This document shows, piece after piece, positions 31,023 to 40,264 of a stretch of DNA of 56,056 nucleotides. This DNA comes from a virus. Location of the stretch: the IMG/VR virus record IMGVR_UViG_3300036845_000136, positions 1 to 56,056 of that record. One strand, given 5' to 3'. Each line of letters starts with the position of its first letter. The first letter of the stretch is position 1. The notes beneath the pieces are model-generated. The model was not told where the DNA came from. It was given only the letters and a program-made list of their open reading frames with translations, and searched no databases. A program made the translations under genes and the position numbers.

Positions 31023-31733
31023 ATGGCGACGCTGATCGACCTGACAGAAGTCGCCGTCCTGACCGGGGTTCGGGCGATGCTGCTCGCAGTGCTGCCTTCC
31101 GGTATTGAGGTAATTAGAGCGCAATCGAACCGAGTTCCCGAGCCGCTTGGCCCTGATTTTGTCGTTATGACGCCCCTCCGGCGCACACGCCTTTCGACCA
31201 ACATCGATAACGACGCCGACATTCAGATCGCTGGCGGCATCGCGTTCAGCGAGATGACGGTCTCCGCTGTTGCCAACGGCACGCTGTCCCCTGGCCAGGA
31301 ACTGACCGGCCCTGGCGTCGTGATCGGCAGCATCATCATCGAGCAACTGAGCGGCACGCCCGGTCTCGACGGCATCTACACCATCGCGCCTTCGCAGAAC
31401 GTCGCAACCGGCACGATCTACGCGGGGCTGCACGGCATGATGCAGCCGACCAACTTCACATATCAGCTTGATATCCACGGCCCATCGAGCGCGGAGAACG
31501 CGCAGATCATCAGCACCATCGGACGCGACTGGTGGGCCTGCCAGTTTCTGGCGCCCTACGGCATCCAGCCGCTCTACGCGGACGATCCGCGACAACTGGC
31601 ATTCGTCAATGCTGAGAACCAGTACGAGGACCGCTTCATTGTCGAGATGTGCCTACAGGGCAATCCGACTGTCTCCGTGCTTCAGCAATACGCCGATCAG
31701 GTGAACGTCGATCTGATCAACGCCGCGCAATAA
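31023..31733 (+). CDS. Tail terminator (gp12-like neck terminator) with inserted beta domain
   Basis: 236 residues. N- and C-terminal parts (LTGVRAMLLAVLPSGIEVIR; GRDWWACQFLAPYGIQPLY; EDRFIVEMCLQGN) match the phage neck terminator family. Between about residues 70 and 135 lies an inserted domain (MTVSAVANGTLSPGQELTGP ... GLDGIYTIAPSQNVATG) that recurs in the sheath and the baseplate J protein. Confidence 0.75.
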   Translation: MATLIDLTEVAVLTGVRAMLLAVLPSGIEVIRAQSNRVPEPLGPDFVVMTPLRRTRLSTNIDNDADIQIAGGIAFSEMTVSAVANGTLSPGQELTGPGVVIGSIIIEQLSGTPGLDGIYTIAPSQNVATGTIYAGLHGMMQPTNFTYQLDIHGPSSAENAQIISTIGRDWWACQFLAPYGIQPLYADDPRQLAFVNAENQYEDRFIVEMCLQGNPTVSVLQQYADQVNVDLINAAQ

Positions 31734-31741
31734 GCGCGAAG

Positions 31742-31758
31742 GGCGCCCGCTTGGCGCC
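31742..31758 (+). other. GGCGCC hairpin before the sheath gene
   Basis: GGCGCC-CGCTT-GGCGCC can fold into a 6-bp GC stem in the 63-base gap between terminator and sheath genes. No U-tract; possibly an mRNA processing or attenuation point. Confidence 0.3.
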
Positions 31759-31796
31759 GCCAATTCCCCACGCCGTCTAAAAGAGAGGTTAACGCA

Positions 31797-33542
31797 ATGA
31801 GCGGTTCCACGTTCGCGATCCCGGCATCGCAGATCGTCTCCGTCGTACCGTCAGTGCTGTCCGCTGGCGGTGCTGGATTGGATCTGGTCGGCGTCGCTTT
31901 GACCACGAGCAACCGCCTGCCACTTGGGCAAGTGCAGCCGTTCCCCGATCGAACATCGGTTGCCAACCTGTTCGGCGCGACCAGCCCCGAGGCTGCTTTC
32001 GCTGCCACGTATTTCAATGGCTACGACGGCGCGTTCATGAGACCGGGCAGCTTGTGGATGGCTCAGTATCCGCTGGCAGCGGTGTTCGCCTGGACGCGCG
32101 GCGCGCCGTTAACCGGAATGACGCTGGCGCAGTTGACCGCGATACCGACCGGCAATCTGTCGGTGACGATCGACGGGGTGGCCAAGACTGCCGCTGCGGT
32201 GAACCTCTCGACCGCCACCAGCTTCTCCAACGCCGCGCAGATCATGGAAACCGCGCTGGCGATCTCCGGGCCGCAGACCGCGTCGTTCACCGGCGTGATC
32301 ACTGCGGCTGGCGTGCTGACGGTGACCGCGATGGTCGCTGGCGGCGCCATCGCGGTCGGCAACGAGGTCAAGGGCGCCTTGGTTCTGACCCCAACGATGA
32401 TCACACAACAGCTTACCGGAACGCCGGGCGGCAACGGCACCTATCAGGTCGACAAGCTGACAGCCGTGGCGTCTGGCGCTCTGACGTCAAACGAGCCGGG
32501 CGTGGCGTTCGCCAGTCAGACCAACGCCTTCAGGATCAATTCGGGGTCCAAGGGCGCGACGTCCACTATTACTTTCCCGACTGGCACGATCGCCACGGCG
32601 CTGAGCATGACGCAAGTGCAAGGCGGGGTGATCAGTCAGGGCGCTGCGCCGACGACCCCGACCGCGTTCATGAACAGCCTGATCGCGATCACCCAGAACT
32701 GGGCGTCGTTCACCACGCTGTTCGATCCGGATGCGGGTGCGGGCAATGCGCTGAAGCTCGAGTTCGCCCAGTGGACCAACAACTCCGACACCAACTTCGT
32801 GTACGTCGCCTGGGATACCGACGTGACGCCGACGCTATCGGCGCAGGCGTCGAACAGTCTCGGGGCGCTTCTCGCCGCCAGCGATTATAGCGGCACAGTC
32901 GCGTTCTGGTCGCCAGCCGATGGACCGGCAAAGGCGGCGTTCGTGATGGGTGCGATCGCCTCGATCGACTACTCGCAGACCAACGGCCGCACAACGCTGA
33001 AGTTCCGCAGTCAGTCAGGGCTTGTCCCTGATGTGGTGACCGGCATCGTCGCCACCAATCTCGAGGCGAACAATTACAACTACTACGGGACGTGGAGTAC
33101 GGCGGCGTCCAACTTCACCTTTATGTCGGACGGCTCGCTCTCCGGCCCGTTCTCGTGGATCGACAGCTACATCAACAGCATCTGGCTGGCGAACCGCTTC
33201 CAAGTCGCGCTGATGACGCTGCTCACCAATATGGGCGCGGTGCCGTACAACCCCGCCGGCTACGGGCTGATCATGGCGGCCTGCCAGGACCCGATCAACA
33301 TCGCCGCCAACTTCGGCATCTTCTACACCGGCGTCGTTCTCAGTGCTGCACAGGCCGCCGAGGTGAACTCGCTGGCGGGCGTGCGCATCGACCTGATCCT
33401 GAATACTCAGGGCTATTACCTGTCTATTCGCGACCCCGGTCCTGAAGTGCGAGCGGTGCGCGGTAGTCCCGTTTGCAACTTCTTCTTCTGCGACGGCGGC
33501 AGCGTCCAACGCATCAACCTCTCATCGATGTTGATCCAATAA
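31797..33542 (+). CDS. Tail sheath protein (DUF3383)
   Basis: 581 residues, ATG 31797 after AGAGAGG. DUF3383 landmarks: IPASQIVSVVPSVLSAGGAG, LDLVGVALTTSNRLPLG, VANLFGATSPEAAFAATYFN and a C-terminal NFFFCDGGSVQRINLSSMLI. The contractile sheath shows myovirus morphology. Residues about 160-236 are the inserted beta domain also seen at 31023 and 41099. Confidence 0.85.
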   Translation: MSGSTFAIPASQIVSVVPSVLSAGGAGLDLVGVALTTSNRLPLGQVQPFPDRTSVANLFGATSPEAAFAATYFNGYDGAFMRPGSLWMAQYPLAAVFAWTRGAPLTGMTLAQLTAIPTGNLSVTIDGVAKTAAAVNLSTATSFSNAAQIMETALAISGPQTASFTGVITAAGVLTVTAMVAGGAIAVGNEVKGALVLTPTMITQQLTGTPGGNGTYQVDKLTAVASGALTSNEPGVAFASQTNAFRINSGSKGATSTITFPTGTIATALSMTQVQGGVISQGAAPTTPTAFMNSLIAITQNWASFTTLFDPDAGAGNALKLEFAQWTNNSDTNFVYVAWDTDVTPTLSAQASNSLGALLAASDYSGTVAFWSPADGPAKAAFVMGAIASIDYSQTNGRTTLKFRSQSGLVPDVVTGIVATNLEANNYNYYGTWSTAASNFTFMSDGSLSGPFSWIDSYINSIWLANRFQVALMTLLTNMGAVPYNPAGYGLIMAACQDPINIAANFGIFYTGVVLSAAQAAEVNSLAGVRIDLILNTQGYYLSIRDPGPEVRAVRGSPVCNFFFCDGGSVQRINLSSMLIQ

Positions 33543-33567
33543 CTCAAGCACAAGGGGTCATCCCGCT

Positions 33568-34014
33568 ATGGCTACGCTGACCGCAGCAAATGCAAAGTTC
33601 TCTTTGACAATCGCGACCTTGTTTCCGGCACCGCAGTGGTTGGCCGGGTATGCCGCTGACGACGTGTTCACGACTGATGTCGTGGCACCGGTCGAGACGC
33701 TGATGGGCGTTGACGGCATACTGTCAGGCGGCTGGACCGCGGTGCCTAAGGTCCAACACATCAGCCTGCAAGCCGACAGCGACAGCAATCTGATCTTCGA
33801 GCAATGGATGAACAAGATGAACCAATTGCGCGAGACCCTGATTGCCACCGGCAACGTGCAGATCGCGGCAATCAATCAAGTGTATATTCTGAATCAGGGA
33901 TTTCTGACCGGCTATCCGCCGATGGCGGACGCGCGGAAGATATTGCAGCCGCGACGCTATCAGATCACCTGGGGCGAAGTGATCGGCAACCCGATGTCGC
34001 CGCCGGTGGCATAA
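33568..34014 (+). CDS. Tail tube protein (DUF3277-like)
   Basis: 148 residues. FSLTIATLFPAPQWLAGYAA, VETLMGVDGILSGGW and a C-terminal RRYQITWGEVIGNPM fit the inner tube protein that follows DUF3383 sheaths. Exposed copies are annotated variously as tail fibre or tube; the tube role follows from position and size. Confidence 0.75.
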   Translation: MATLTAANAKFSLTIATLFPAPQWLAGYAADDVFTTDVVAPVETLMGVDGILSGGWTAVPKVQHISLQADSDSNLIFEQWMNKMNQLRETLIATGNVQIAAINQVYILNQGFLTGYPPMADARKILQPRRYQITWGEVIGNPMSPPVA

Positions 34015-34018
34015 TCGC

Positions 34019-34510
34019 ATGGCGCGTAGGACTGCCAATTACCACGTGACAACGCCGGGCCGTGACTACGGCAAGGTCTATCTGCTGACCGAGATGCCCG
34101 CGATGCAGGCCGAGGAATGGGCGGGGCGGTTCGCCTTTCATGTCGCGGGTGACTTCGACCTGGAAGTTCTGAACCAGGGCGGCATGGCGGTGATGACGGA
34201 GTTGGTGCACGCCTGGGCCAAGGTGCCATGGCCGGAGCAGAAGGAACTACTCAGGGAGATGATGACGCAGATCACCATCTGTCCTGACCCAAACAATCCA
34301 AGCTATTCGCGGCCTTTGGTGACGGACGATATCGAGGAGGTGGCGACGCGGCTGCAACTGCGCGATGCGATGATAGAATTACATACGGGTTTTTCCGTAC
34401 GCGGCTTCCTATCGAGACGGACCGAGGAGTCGCGGGACCAACCACCCCAGACTGGTCCGAATACCGCAATCTACCCCGTACCGTCGGAGCTGTTGTCTCG
34501 TCGAGGCTAG
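34019..34510 (+). CDS. Tail assembly chaperone (G)
   Basis: 163 residues in the zero frame. ATG 34019. Mostly helical (ELVHAWAKVPWPEQKELLRE; IEEVATRLQLRDAMIELHTG). It sits between tube and tape measure, where G/GT chaperones are encoded in contractile and non-contractile tails. A slippery heptamer lies in the gene. Confidence 0.75.
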   Translation: MARRTANYHVTTPGRDYGKVYLLTEMPAMQAEEWAGRFAFHVAGDFDLEVLNQGGMAVMTELVHAWAKVPWPEQKELLREMMTQITICPDPNNPSYSRPLVTDDIEEVATRLQLRDAMIELHTGFSVRGFLSRRTEESRDQPPQTGPNTAIYPVPSELLSRRG

Positions 34511-34626
34511 CCTCGCTGCACGAATTACAGACGGTCTACGGCACCCGGGACCTCTATGACATGCTGGAGGTGATTATGGTGGATAATCATAATCAGTGGC
34601 TCGCCAGCAAGTGGACTAATCCCTGA
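34019..34626 (+). CDS. Tail assembly chaperone fusion (GT) by -1 frameshift
   Basis: About 202 residues: 125 in the zero frame to the slip site, then 77 in the -1 frame ending at 34626. The -1 extension continues DWSEYRNLPRTVGAVVSSRL, then HELQTVYGTRDLYDML and NQWLASKWTNP. Its stop overlaps the tape-measure ATG (TGATG), the usual arrangement. The coding quality of the -1 frame past 34510 is the main support. Confidence 0.75.
34387..34393 (+). other. Slippery heptamer GGGTTTT for -1 frameshift
   Basis: In the zero frame the bases read G-GGT-TTT, the canonical X-XXY-YYZ form. Slipping back one base continues into the open -1 frame. Confidence 0.75.
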
Positions 34627-37600
34627 TGGCGACGACCGTCATTGACGAAATTGTCACGATCTTCCGGATCAACGCGAAGCCAGCGGAAGAGGGCGCCAAC
34701 GATGTCGATCGCGCGGCTAGGCGCGCTGCTGAGGATGTAGCGAAGCACGCTGGCAATATCGAGCGCACCGCTAAGAGCGCGGCGGAGGGAATTTCCGGCA
34801 TGGGCCGGGCGTTCCTGGGCTTCCTTGGGATCACGGCATCGGCGGTCGGCCTAGAGCGGCTGATCGAGAATATCAGCAAGATTGACGCGGCGACCGGGCG
34901 GGCGGCGCAGCGGTTCGGCGTTTCGGTGCAGGACCTCAAGAGCTTCCAGGGCGCCGCCGAGGCATTAGGGGCATCTGCCGAGGATGTAGCGTCCGGCCTC
35001 GCTGGTATGCAGCAGAGCCTGTTCGCGTACCGGCAGAATGGCACGATGGATCAAACGATCCAGACAATTGCGCGGCTCGGACTGCACACAGAGGACGCGG
35101 CTGGCAAAGCCAAGAACGCGACCGAGATCTGGCAGGAGTTCGACGAGCAAGCCGCCAAGACGCATATGAGCATGACGGAGCGGATCGAGTGGAGCCGTCA
35201 GCTTGGTCGTTCGCCAGCGTTGACTATGGCGATGGAAGATCCGCGCTTCAAAGAGATACAGACGCGGCGGGCGCAGCTTAATCCGATCACTGATGCCGAT
35301 ACCGAGACAGCGCGGAAATGGCAAATCGCGCTGAGCGACATGCAGGCGGCCAGCGAGGGGCTCGGCCGCTCGATCGAAACCAAGCTGCTGCCGGTGTTCG
35401 GGCCGATCATCGACAAGCTGAACGACTGGATCGCGGCCAACAAGGAGTGGCTCGCCAACGATATCGCAAAGTTCCTTGATGATCTGATCAAGGACCTGAC
35501 GCCAATCGCCAAGCTTCTGAACGGCATCGCGCAAGCGATGGGCGGTTGGGAGACGGTGATCAAGCTGTTGGTCGAGGCGTGGGCCGGGATGAAGCTCCTG
35601 GCCTGGGGTGAAGCCCTGATCGGCTTTGCCCTCTCGATCGGACGGGTGACGGCGGCATTCATCGGCCTGGGAACGGCGGCGGCAGAGGCGGCGACGGCAG
35701 AGGAAGCGGCTCTCACGGCAGGGGCTGGCGCTGGCGTCAAGGGGGCTGCGGGCGCCGCTGCGGGCGCCGCTGCGGCGACGGGCGGCAAGGCCGCTGGCGC
35801 TGTAGGCGCTGCGGAGGCCGGAGCGGCAGAAGGGGCGAGCGTCGGGCTGCTGGCGAAGATCGGCGGCGCGTTCGCAATGCTTGGGACGGTGGTCAGTAAC
35901 ATCATCCCGGTGGCGCGCGCGGCGCTGATCACGCATCTCGTGCTTGAGGCGGCGGAGACGCAGTTCGACTTCTCCTCCTGGATCGATAAGCACATTCCGG
36001 GCGCGGCCAAGTTTGACGACTTCATGGCGCGCAAGACCGGCGCTGGCCGCACCTACAAGGAACAGCGCGAGGCGGCAGGCGAGCCGGAGACAGCCCCCGG
36101 CGCCTCCGCGCCAACCGCTGCAACGCCAGCCGCGCCCAGACACAGGATGCGCGGCGACCCGGAACCAGCCCCTGCGGCCGCGGCGCCGAGCGCACAGCCG
36201 GCACCGGCGTCTCCCGCTGGGCCGGAACGTCGCTCGATCTTGGACCGGGTGATGGGATGGCATCACACCTCCGCCACGGCCCCTGTGGCATCCACTGCGC
36301 CGTCCGGTCTCCTGGCAGGACCGGGAGCGCCCCCGGAGACCGCGCCAGCGCCACCGATGCCAGAGACGCGCGGCGACGTTGCGGCGATGATGCAAGGGGT
36401 GCAGGGCGCCAGCGGTGCGGCTCCTGCGCCGTCGTTGTGGCATCGGCTCGTCAGTGCGTTCACCGGCGCAACGCCAGAGGCCTCGCCAGAGGCAGCAGCG
36501 GCGTCGGCGGCGCGGGGCGAGGCCCCAAGTTCGCAGCAAGGTCCGCTCTCAGGGTCCACTGACACGACGACGGCAGGCACGCTCGCGCCAGCCCTGAAAG
36601 ACGCCCCATCGGATGATGCGGGAGGTGGCGATGCTGGCGGTGGCGGTGGCGGCACCGGGGGCGGCTTCTCGATATTGCACCCATCGACGTGGCTCGGCGG
36701 TGGGAGCGGCGGCGCGGGGGCCGGCACGCCGGCAGCTCCCCTCGGCCTAGCGCCGGTCCCGGCGGGACAACCGCCGCCGGTGATAGCGCAGCTTCCTGGT
36801 GACACGTCCTCGGGCGACTACGGCACGCGTGCGAACAATCCGGGCAACATGAATTATGCGTCGTGGCAAAAAGCGTCCGGCAGGTTTCAATATACCGACC
36901 CGCATACCGGCGGCGCGCACACCATGGCCGTCTACAACACGATGGAAGAAGGCGTTTCGGACACCTACAAACTGTTAGAGCGAAATCAGGCCCGACACGG
37001 GAAAACGCTCGCTGGTGCGCTGCAAGGCTGGGCTGAAAACTCATACACCGGCTCCCTTGCCAAGTCTCTCGGGATAGATCCAAACGCGCCGTTCGACATC
37101 GCTTCCGCTGATCCGAAAATTGTCGCGCAAATGCTGCAAGGCCAATTCAAGCGCGAAGGGCGACGCGGCTCCCGTACTGCAACAGAAGGCCAGATCCTCG
37201 AAGGCATCTCGTTAGCGCGTGGCAATGCCCAACGACCCGGCGGCGGGCTGGTGGCATCCGTCACACCGCCTCGGCCAACCGCGACAACGCCCGCCACGCC
37301 TCCAACGGCGCCGCCAGCGCCGCCAGTGCCCCCGGCTCAGACGGACGGCAGGCAGGCAAACGTCAATGCCGTCCTGCAAGGGATGCGGTCAGGCTCGTGG
37401 ACGCCCCCAGGCGTGCCCGCAATCACCGCGCCACCGATCGGCGCCGCGATGTCGGCCGATCGCCAACAGCAGGCGATGAACACGTCGAGCAGCATCAGCA
37501 ATGACAACTCGTCCGAAACCCATGTCGGGCAGATCCATGTGCACTCGGGCGCCACCGATGCCGCCGCCGTCGCCAAGGACATCAAGCTGCAAATGCAGAA

Positions 37601-37640
37601 GACCGCCTTCGTCAGCCATCACAACACGGGCCTCGCATGA
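34626..37640 (+). CDS. Tape measure protein with lysozyme-like domain
   Basis: 1004 residues. Helical N-terminal two fifths (ISGMGRAFLGFLGITASAVG; SVQDLKSFQGAAEALGASAE) with hydrophobic stretches around 300-430, then a long Pro/Ala-rich section. Residues about 725-850 form a muramidase-like domain with RANNPGNMNYASWQ, YNTMEEGVSDTYKLLERN and GWAENSYTGSLAKSLGI. This would open the peptidoglycan during DNA entry. It follows the chaperone genes. Confidence 0.85.
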   Translation: MATTVIDEIVTIFRINAKPAEEGANDVDRAARRAAEDVAKHAGNIERTAKSAAEGISGMGRAFLGFLGITASAVGLERLIENISKIDAATGRAAQRFGVSVQDLKSFQGAAEALGASAEDVASGLAGMQQSLFAYRQNGTMDQTIQTIARLGLHTEDAAGKAKNATEIWQEFDEQAAKTHMSMTERIEWSRQLGRSPALTMAMEDPRFKEIQTRRAQLNPITDADTETARKWQIALSDMQAASEGLGRSIETKLLPVFGPIIDKLNDWIAANKEWLANDIAKFLDDLIKDLTPIAKLLNGIAQAMGGWETVIKLLVEAWAGMKLLAWGEALIGFALSIGRVTAAFIGLGTAAAEAATAEEAALTAGAGAGVKGAAGAAAGAAAATGGKAAGAVGAAEAGAAEGASVGLLAKIGGAFAMLGTVVSNIIPVARAALITHLVLEAAETQFDFSSWIDKHIPGAAKFDDFMARKTGAGRTYKEQREAAGEPETAPGASAPTAATPAAPRHRMRGDPEPAPAAAAPSAQPAPASPAGPERRSILDRVMGWHHTSATAPVASTAPSGLLAGPGAPPETAPAPPMPETRGDVAAMMQGVQGASGAAPAPSLWHRLVSAFTGATPEASPEAAAASAARGEAPSSQQGPLSGSTDTTTAGTLAPALKDAPSDDAGGGDAGGGGGGTGGGFSILHPSTWLGGGSGGAGAGTPAAPLGLAPVPAGQPPPVIAQLPGDTSSGDYGTRANNPGNMNYASWQKASGRFQYTDPHTGGAHTMAVYNTMEEGVSDTYKLLERNQARHGKTLAGALQGWAENSYTGSLAKSLGIDPNAPFDIASADPKIVAQMLQGQFKREGRRGSRTATEGQILEGISLARGNAQRPGGGLVASVTPPRPTATTPATPPTAPPAPPVPPAQTDGRQANVNAVLQGMRSGSWTPPGVPAITAPPIGAAMSADRQQQAMNTSSSISNDNSSETHVGQIHVHSGATDAAAVAKDIKLQMQKTAFVSHHNTGLA

Positions 37641-38389
37641 CGCCGATCAGCGTTCCCTCGTATCCGCGGGTGCCGCGCTATCCTGGCGTCCCGGCATTGC
37701 GCGCGCCCATCGACGACGCGCTTAGCTCTATCTCTTCGTTCGCGTTGCTGTCAGGCGACATCGTGGGCTTCCTGGGGGCCAATCTGTTCGCCGGACCACA
37801 ATGGGGCATCTTCGCCATGGATGGCTCGCCGGTCGCGGTGGCTGACTCGGTGGTCGCGGTGGACTTCCGCCATGAGACCCGGATCAGCGACTACCCGACT
37901 GAACAGGGCGGATTCGCCAGCTACAACAAGGTTCAGGTGCCCTACGATGCGCGGGTTCGCTTTGCCATCGGCAGCGGCACACTGACGGACACAGCGAAGT
38001 TCCGCCGCACCGCGTTCTTGCAGAACATCGAACGCGCGGTGCTGTCGCTCGATCTCTACGTGGTGGCGACACCAGAGCAAAGCTACGGCAACGCCAATCT
38101 GGTGCACTACGATTATCGCCGCGAGGCAAAGGCGGGGATCAACCTGCTTTTGGTCGAAGTGTGGCTGCAAGAGGTGCGGATCACCGCGAATGCTTCCTTT
38201 GCCAACACTGCGGCTGCGAGCAGTCAGGCGGCCGTATCGGGCGGTGCGGTTCAGCCGGTCACAACATCACCAACGCCAGTGACGGCGCCGCCTTTGATGC
38301 CGACACTGGCCACGTCGTCGCCGCCGCCCTTGGTAGCGTCAGCCGTGCCGCCGAACATGCCGTTCTTTGGCGACGGCTCGTTGCTCTGA
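37637..38389 (+). CDS. Tail/baseplate junction protein, family uncertain
   Basis: 250 residues, ATG overlapping the tape-measure stop. N-terminal VPSYPRVPRYPGVPALRAPI, central TRISDYPTEQGGFASYNKVQ (a pattern seen in distal-tail or tube-initiator type proteins), and a Pro/Thr-rich end. The position between tape measure and hub supports a tube-initiator role; I cannot name the family. Confidence 0.6.
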   Translation: MTPISVPSYPRVPRYPGVPALRAPIDDALSSISSFALLSGDIVGFLGANLFAGPQWGIFAMDGSPVAVADSVVAVDFRHETRISDYPTEQGGFASYNKVQVPYDARVRFAIGSGTLTDTAKFRRTAFLQNIERAVLSLDLYVVATPEQSYGNANLVHYDYRREAKAGINLLLVEVWLQEVRITANASFANTAAASSQAAVSGGAVQPVTTSPTPVTAPPLMPTLATSSPPPLVASAVPPNMPFFGDGSLL

Positions 38390-38682
38390 TGCTGCGCCAG
38401 ATCATCCCTGTTCAGACGGTGCCGGCGCAGACCTTCAACATCGTGCTGAACGACCAGCACTGCCGGATCAACATCTACACGCGCACCACGGGTCTCTACG
38501 TCGATATCGGCCGAGACAATGTGCTGATAATCGGCGGCGTGCTGGCGCACGACCGCAACTGGATCGTGCGCGAGGCGTATTTCGGCTTCCTTGGTGATAT
38601 CGCGTTCTGGGATACCCAAGGCATCAATGATCCTGAGTGGCAGGGACTTAATACCCGCTACTACCTTGGTTACTGGGCTTGA
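38389..38682 (+). CDS. Baseplate plug protein (DUF6983-like)
   Basis: 97 residues from ATG 38389 (TGATG overlap). IIPVQTVPAQTFNIVLNDQH, CRINIYTRTTGLYVDIGRDN and the ending NTRYYLGYWA match the small plug-type baseplate proteins located between distal tail and hub genes. Confidence 0.7.
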   Translation: MLRQIIPVQTVPAQTFNIVLNDQHCRINIYTRTTGLYVDIGRDNVLIIGGVLAHDRNWIVREAYFGFLGDIAFWDTQGINDPEWQGLNTRYYLGYWA

Positions 38683-39599
38683 GCGACTTCGACGCGGCTG
38701 GGCTGCCGCTCGGCACCGCGCTGGCGGCGCCCTCGGCAGTCTATGTCAAACGGCGCATCGATGTCTCATTCATCCTGAACGCTGCCAGCGGCACATTCGG
38801 TGGCAGCGACTCCCTGACGCTCTCGGGCTTTCGCTGTTCGCTGACGATGGTCAAGGCGATCGGCGCGATGACCGAACTCCATTTGCGCATCTGGGGCATG
38901 ACGCTGGCGCAGATGGATCAACTCGCCACGCTGAACACATTACCGGATGCGCAGAACGCCAACTTCATCATCGTGCAGGCAGGGGACAACGTGAATGGCA
39001 TCACGACGGTCTTCCAGGGCAACGTGAAAAGCGCGGTGTTCGACGGCAAGGCACAGCCGCAGGTCGCCTACCAGATCCTTGCCATCGGGGCGCTGGTCTC
39101 TGCCATGAAGCCGGTGCCGCCAATCAGCCTGCGCGGCCCGGTGGATGTCGGACAGGCGATGCAGACCTGCGCCGGCGCTATGGGATGCTCGCTGGAGAAC
39201 AATGGGGTCAACGTGCAATTGCCGACCAGCTACTGGCCGGGCACGACATGGATGCAAACCCGGGCGATAGCGCGGTCTGCCGGTATCGAGTTTATCCAGG
39301 ACGACGCCACCCAGACGCTGGCCATCTGGCCGCGCGGGCAGGGCCGCGCTGGCGCCGAGCCGGTGATCACGCCGGCCCCGGGCGGAACGGTCGCTTATCC
39401 AACATTTGCGGCACCTAATTTGAATGTCACGACACTGTTCAACCCGGCAATCATTGCGGGCGGCTTTGTGCGTGTGGTGTCGCAGATCAAACTCGGCCCA
39501 GAGCGCTGGAGGATCTTCAAGATCACTTACGTCCTTGAGTCTGAACTGCCCGGCGGTAGCTGGTTCCAGTTCCTCGAAATGAACACGATCCTCCACTAG
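38679..39599 (+). CDS. Baseplate hub protein
   Basis: 306 residues, TTG 38679 overlapping the previous stop. VYVKRRIDVSFILNAASGTF, TELHLRIWGMTLAQMDQLAT, and a C-terminal WRIFKITYVLESELPGGSWF fit the gp27-like hub of simple contractile tails. Upstream of the spike gene. Confidence 0.7.
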   Translation: MSDFDAAGLPLGTALAAPSAVYVKRRIDVSFILNAASGTFGGSDSLTLSGFRCSLTMVKAIGAMTELHLRIWGMTLAQMDQLATLNTLPDAQNANFIIVQAGDNVNGITTVFQGNVKSAVFDGKAQPQVAYQILAIGALVSAMKPVPPISLRGPVDVGQAMQTCAGAMGCSLENNGVNVQLPTSYWPGTTWMQTRAIARSAGIEFIQDDATQTLAIWPRGQGRAGAEPVITPAPGGTVAYPTFAAPNLNVTTLFNPAIIAGGFVRVVSQIKLGPERWRIFKITYVLESELPGGSWFQFLEMNTILH

Positions 39600-39600
39600 C

Positions 39601-40182
39601 ATGTCGGGAACGGTTTATAAGGGCTTTGCCTCGGTCACCGCGACGACCAACGAGGCGGAGGGGCTCGAGTTCGTCGCCGATCAGGCGATCAGCCGCATGG
39701 CGACGGCGACGGTGGTCAAGATCGTCGGCATCGACGGCGGCAAGGGCGCGGTCGCGGCTCCCGGCCGGGTGCATGTCCAGCCGATGGTCAAACAGGTCGA
39801 TGGCGACGGCAAGAACCCGATGGATCACGGCACGATCTGGGATCTACCCTATCATCGCCAGGGCGGCGGGACGGATGCGATCATAGCCGATCCCAAGGTC
39901 GGCGATATCGGTATCGTGGTGCATTCATCGCGCGATATCTCTGGCGTGAAAGCGAACCGCGACGCCTCGGTTCCGGGCTCGATGCGGCGCTACGATCATG
40001 CCGACGGCATCTATGTCGGCCAATGTCTGAACCTGACGCCGGAGGCTTACCTGCGGTTTTCAGATACCGGGATCGAGTTGGTATCGCCAATCGAGGTCAG
40101 GATTACGTCTCCGAAGATCACCCTTACTGCCACTGAAAACGTGTCCATTAACGCGCCGGAAATCGACCTTAACAAATCGTAA
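39601..40182 (+). CDS. Baseplate spike (Gp138-type OB domain)
   Basis: 193 residues. An OB-fold core (ATATVVKIVGIDGGKG, GRVHVQPMVKQVDGDG, DIGIVVHSSRDIS) is followed by a repetitive beta-strand end (VRITSPKITLTATENVSINA) typical of spike beta-helices. It carries the PAAR tip encoded after the endonuclease insertion. Confidence 0.75.
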   Translation: MSGTVYKGFASVTATTNEAEGLEFVADQAISRMATATVVKIVGIDGGKGAVAAPGRVHVQPMVKQVDGDGKNPMDHGTIWDLPYHRQGGGTDAIIADPKVGDIGIVVHSSRDISGVKANRDASVPGSMRRYDHADGIYVGQCLNLTPEAYLRFSDTGIELVSPIEVRITSPKITLTATENVSINAPEIDLNKS

Positions 40183-40197
40183 AGGTCAGTGTAAAAA
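40169..40197 (+). promoter_or_regulatory. Probable promoter for the endonuclease VII-like gene
   Basis: TTAACA (40169-40174) and TAAAAA (40192-40197) are 17 bases apart, inside the last codons of the spike gene. The predicted start lies at the first bases of the hairpin leader at 40201. Confidence 0.5.
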
Positions 40198-40200
40198 TAC

Positions 40201-40264
40201 GGGATCAGTAGGCGCTGCAAACGCCGACTGATCCCTGACCACTCGAAGCCTGATAGGGGCTGGA
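40201..40264 (+). promoter_or_regulatory. Structured endonuclease leader, copy 2
   Basis: Hairpin 1: GGGATCAGT (40201-40209) with ACTGATCCC (40227-40235), inner GGCG/CGCC (40211-40214, 40222-40225). TGACCAC follows at once (40236-40242). Hairpin 2: AGCC (40247-40250) with GGCT (40258-40261), holding the AGGGG ribosome-binding site. ATGGCT at 40265. Confidence 0.7.

Noticed and set aside
34965-36539. 524-codon leftward ORF inside the tape-measure gene
   Set aside because: Arg/His/Cys-rich antisense shadow without a ribosome-binding site; the tape-measure frame has clear domain structure.
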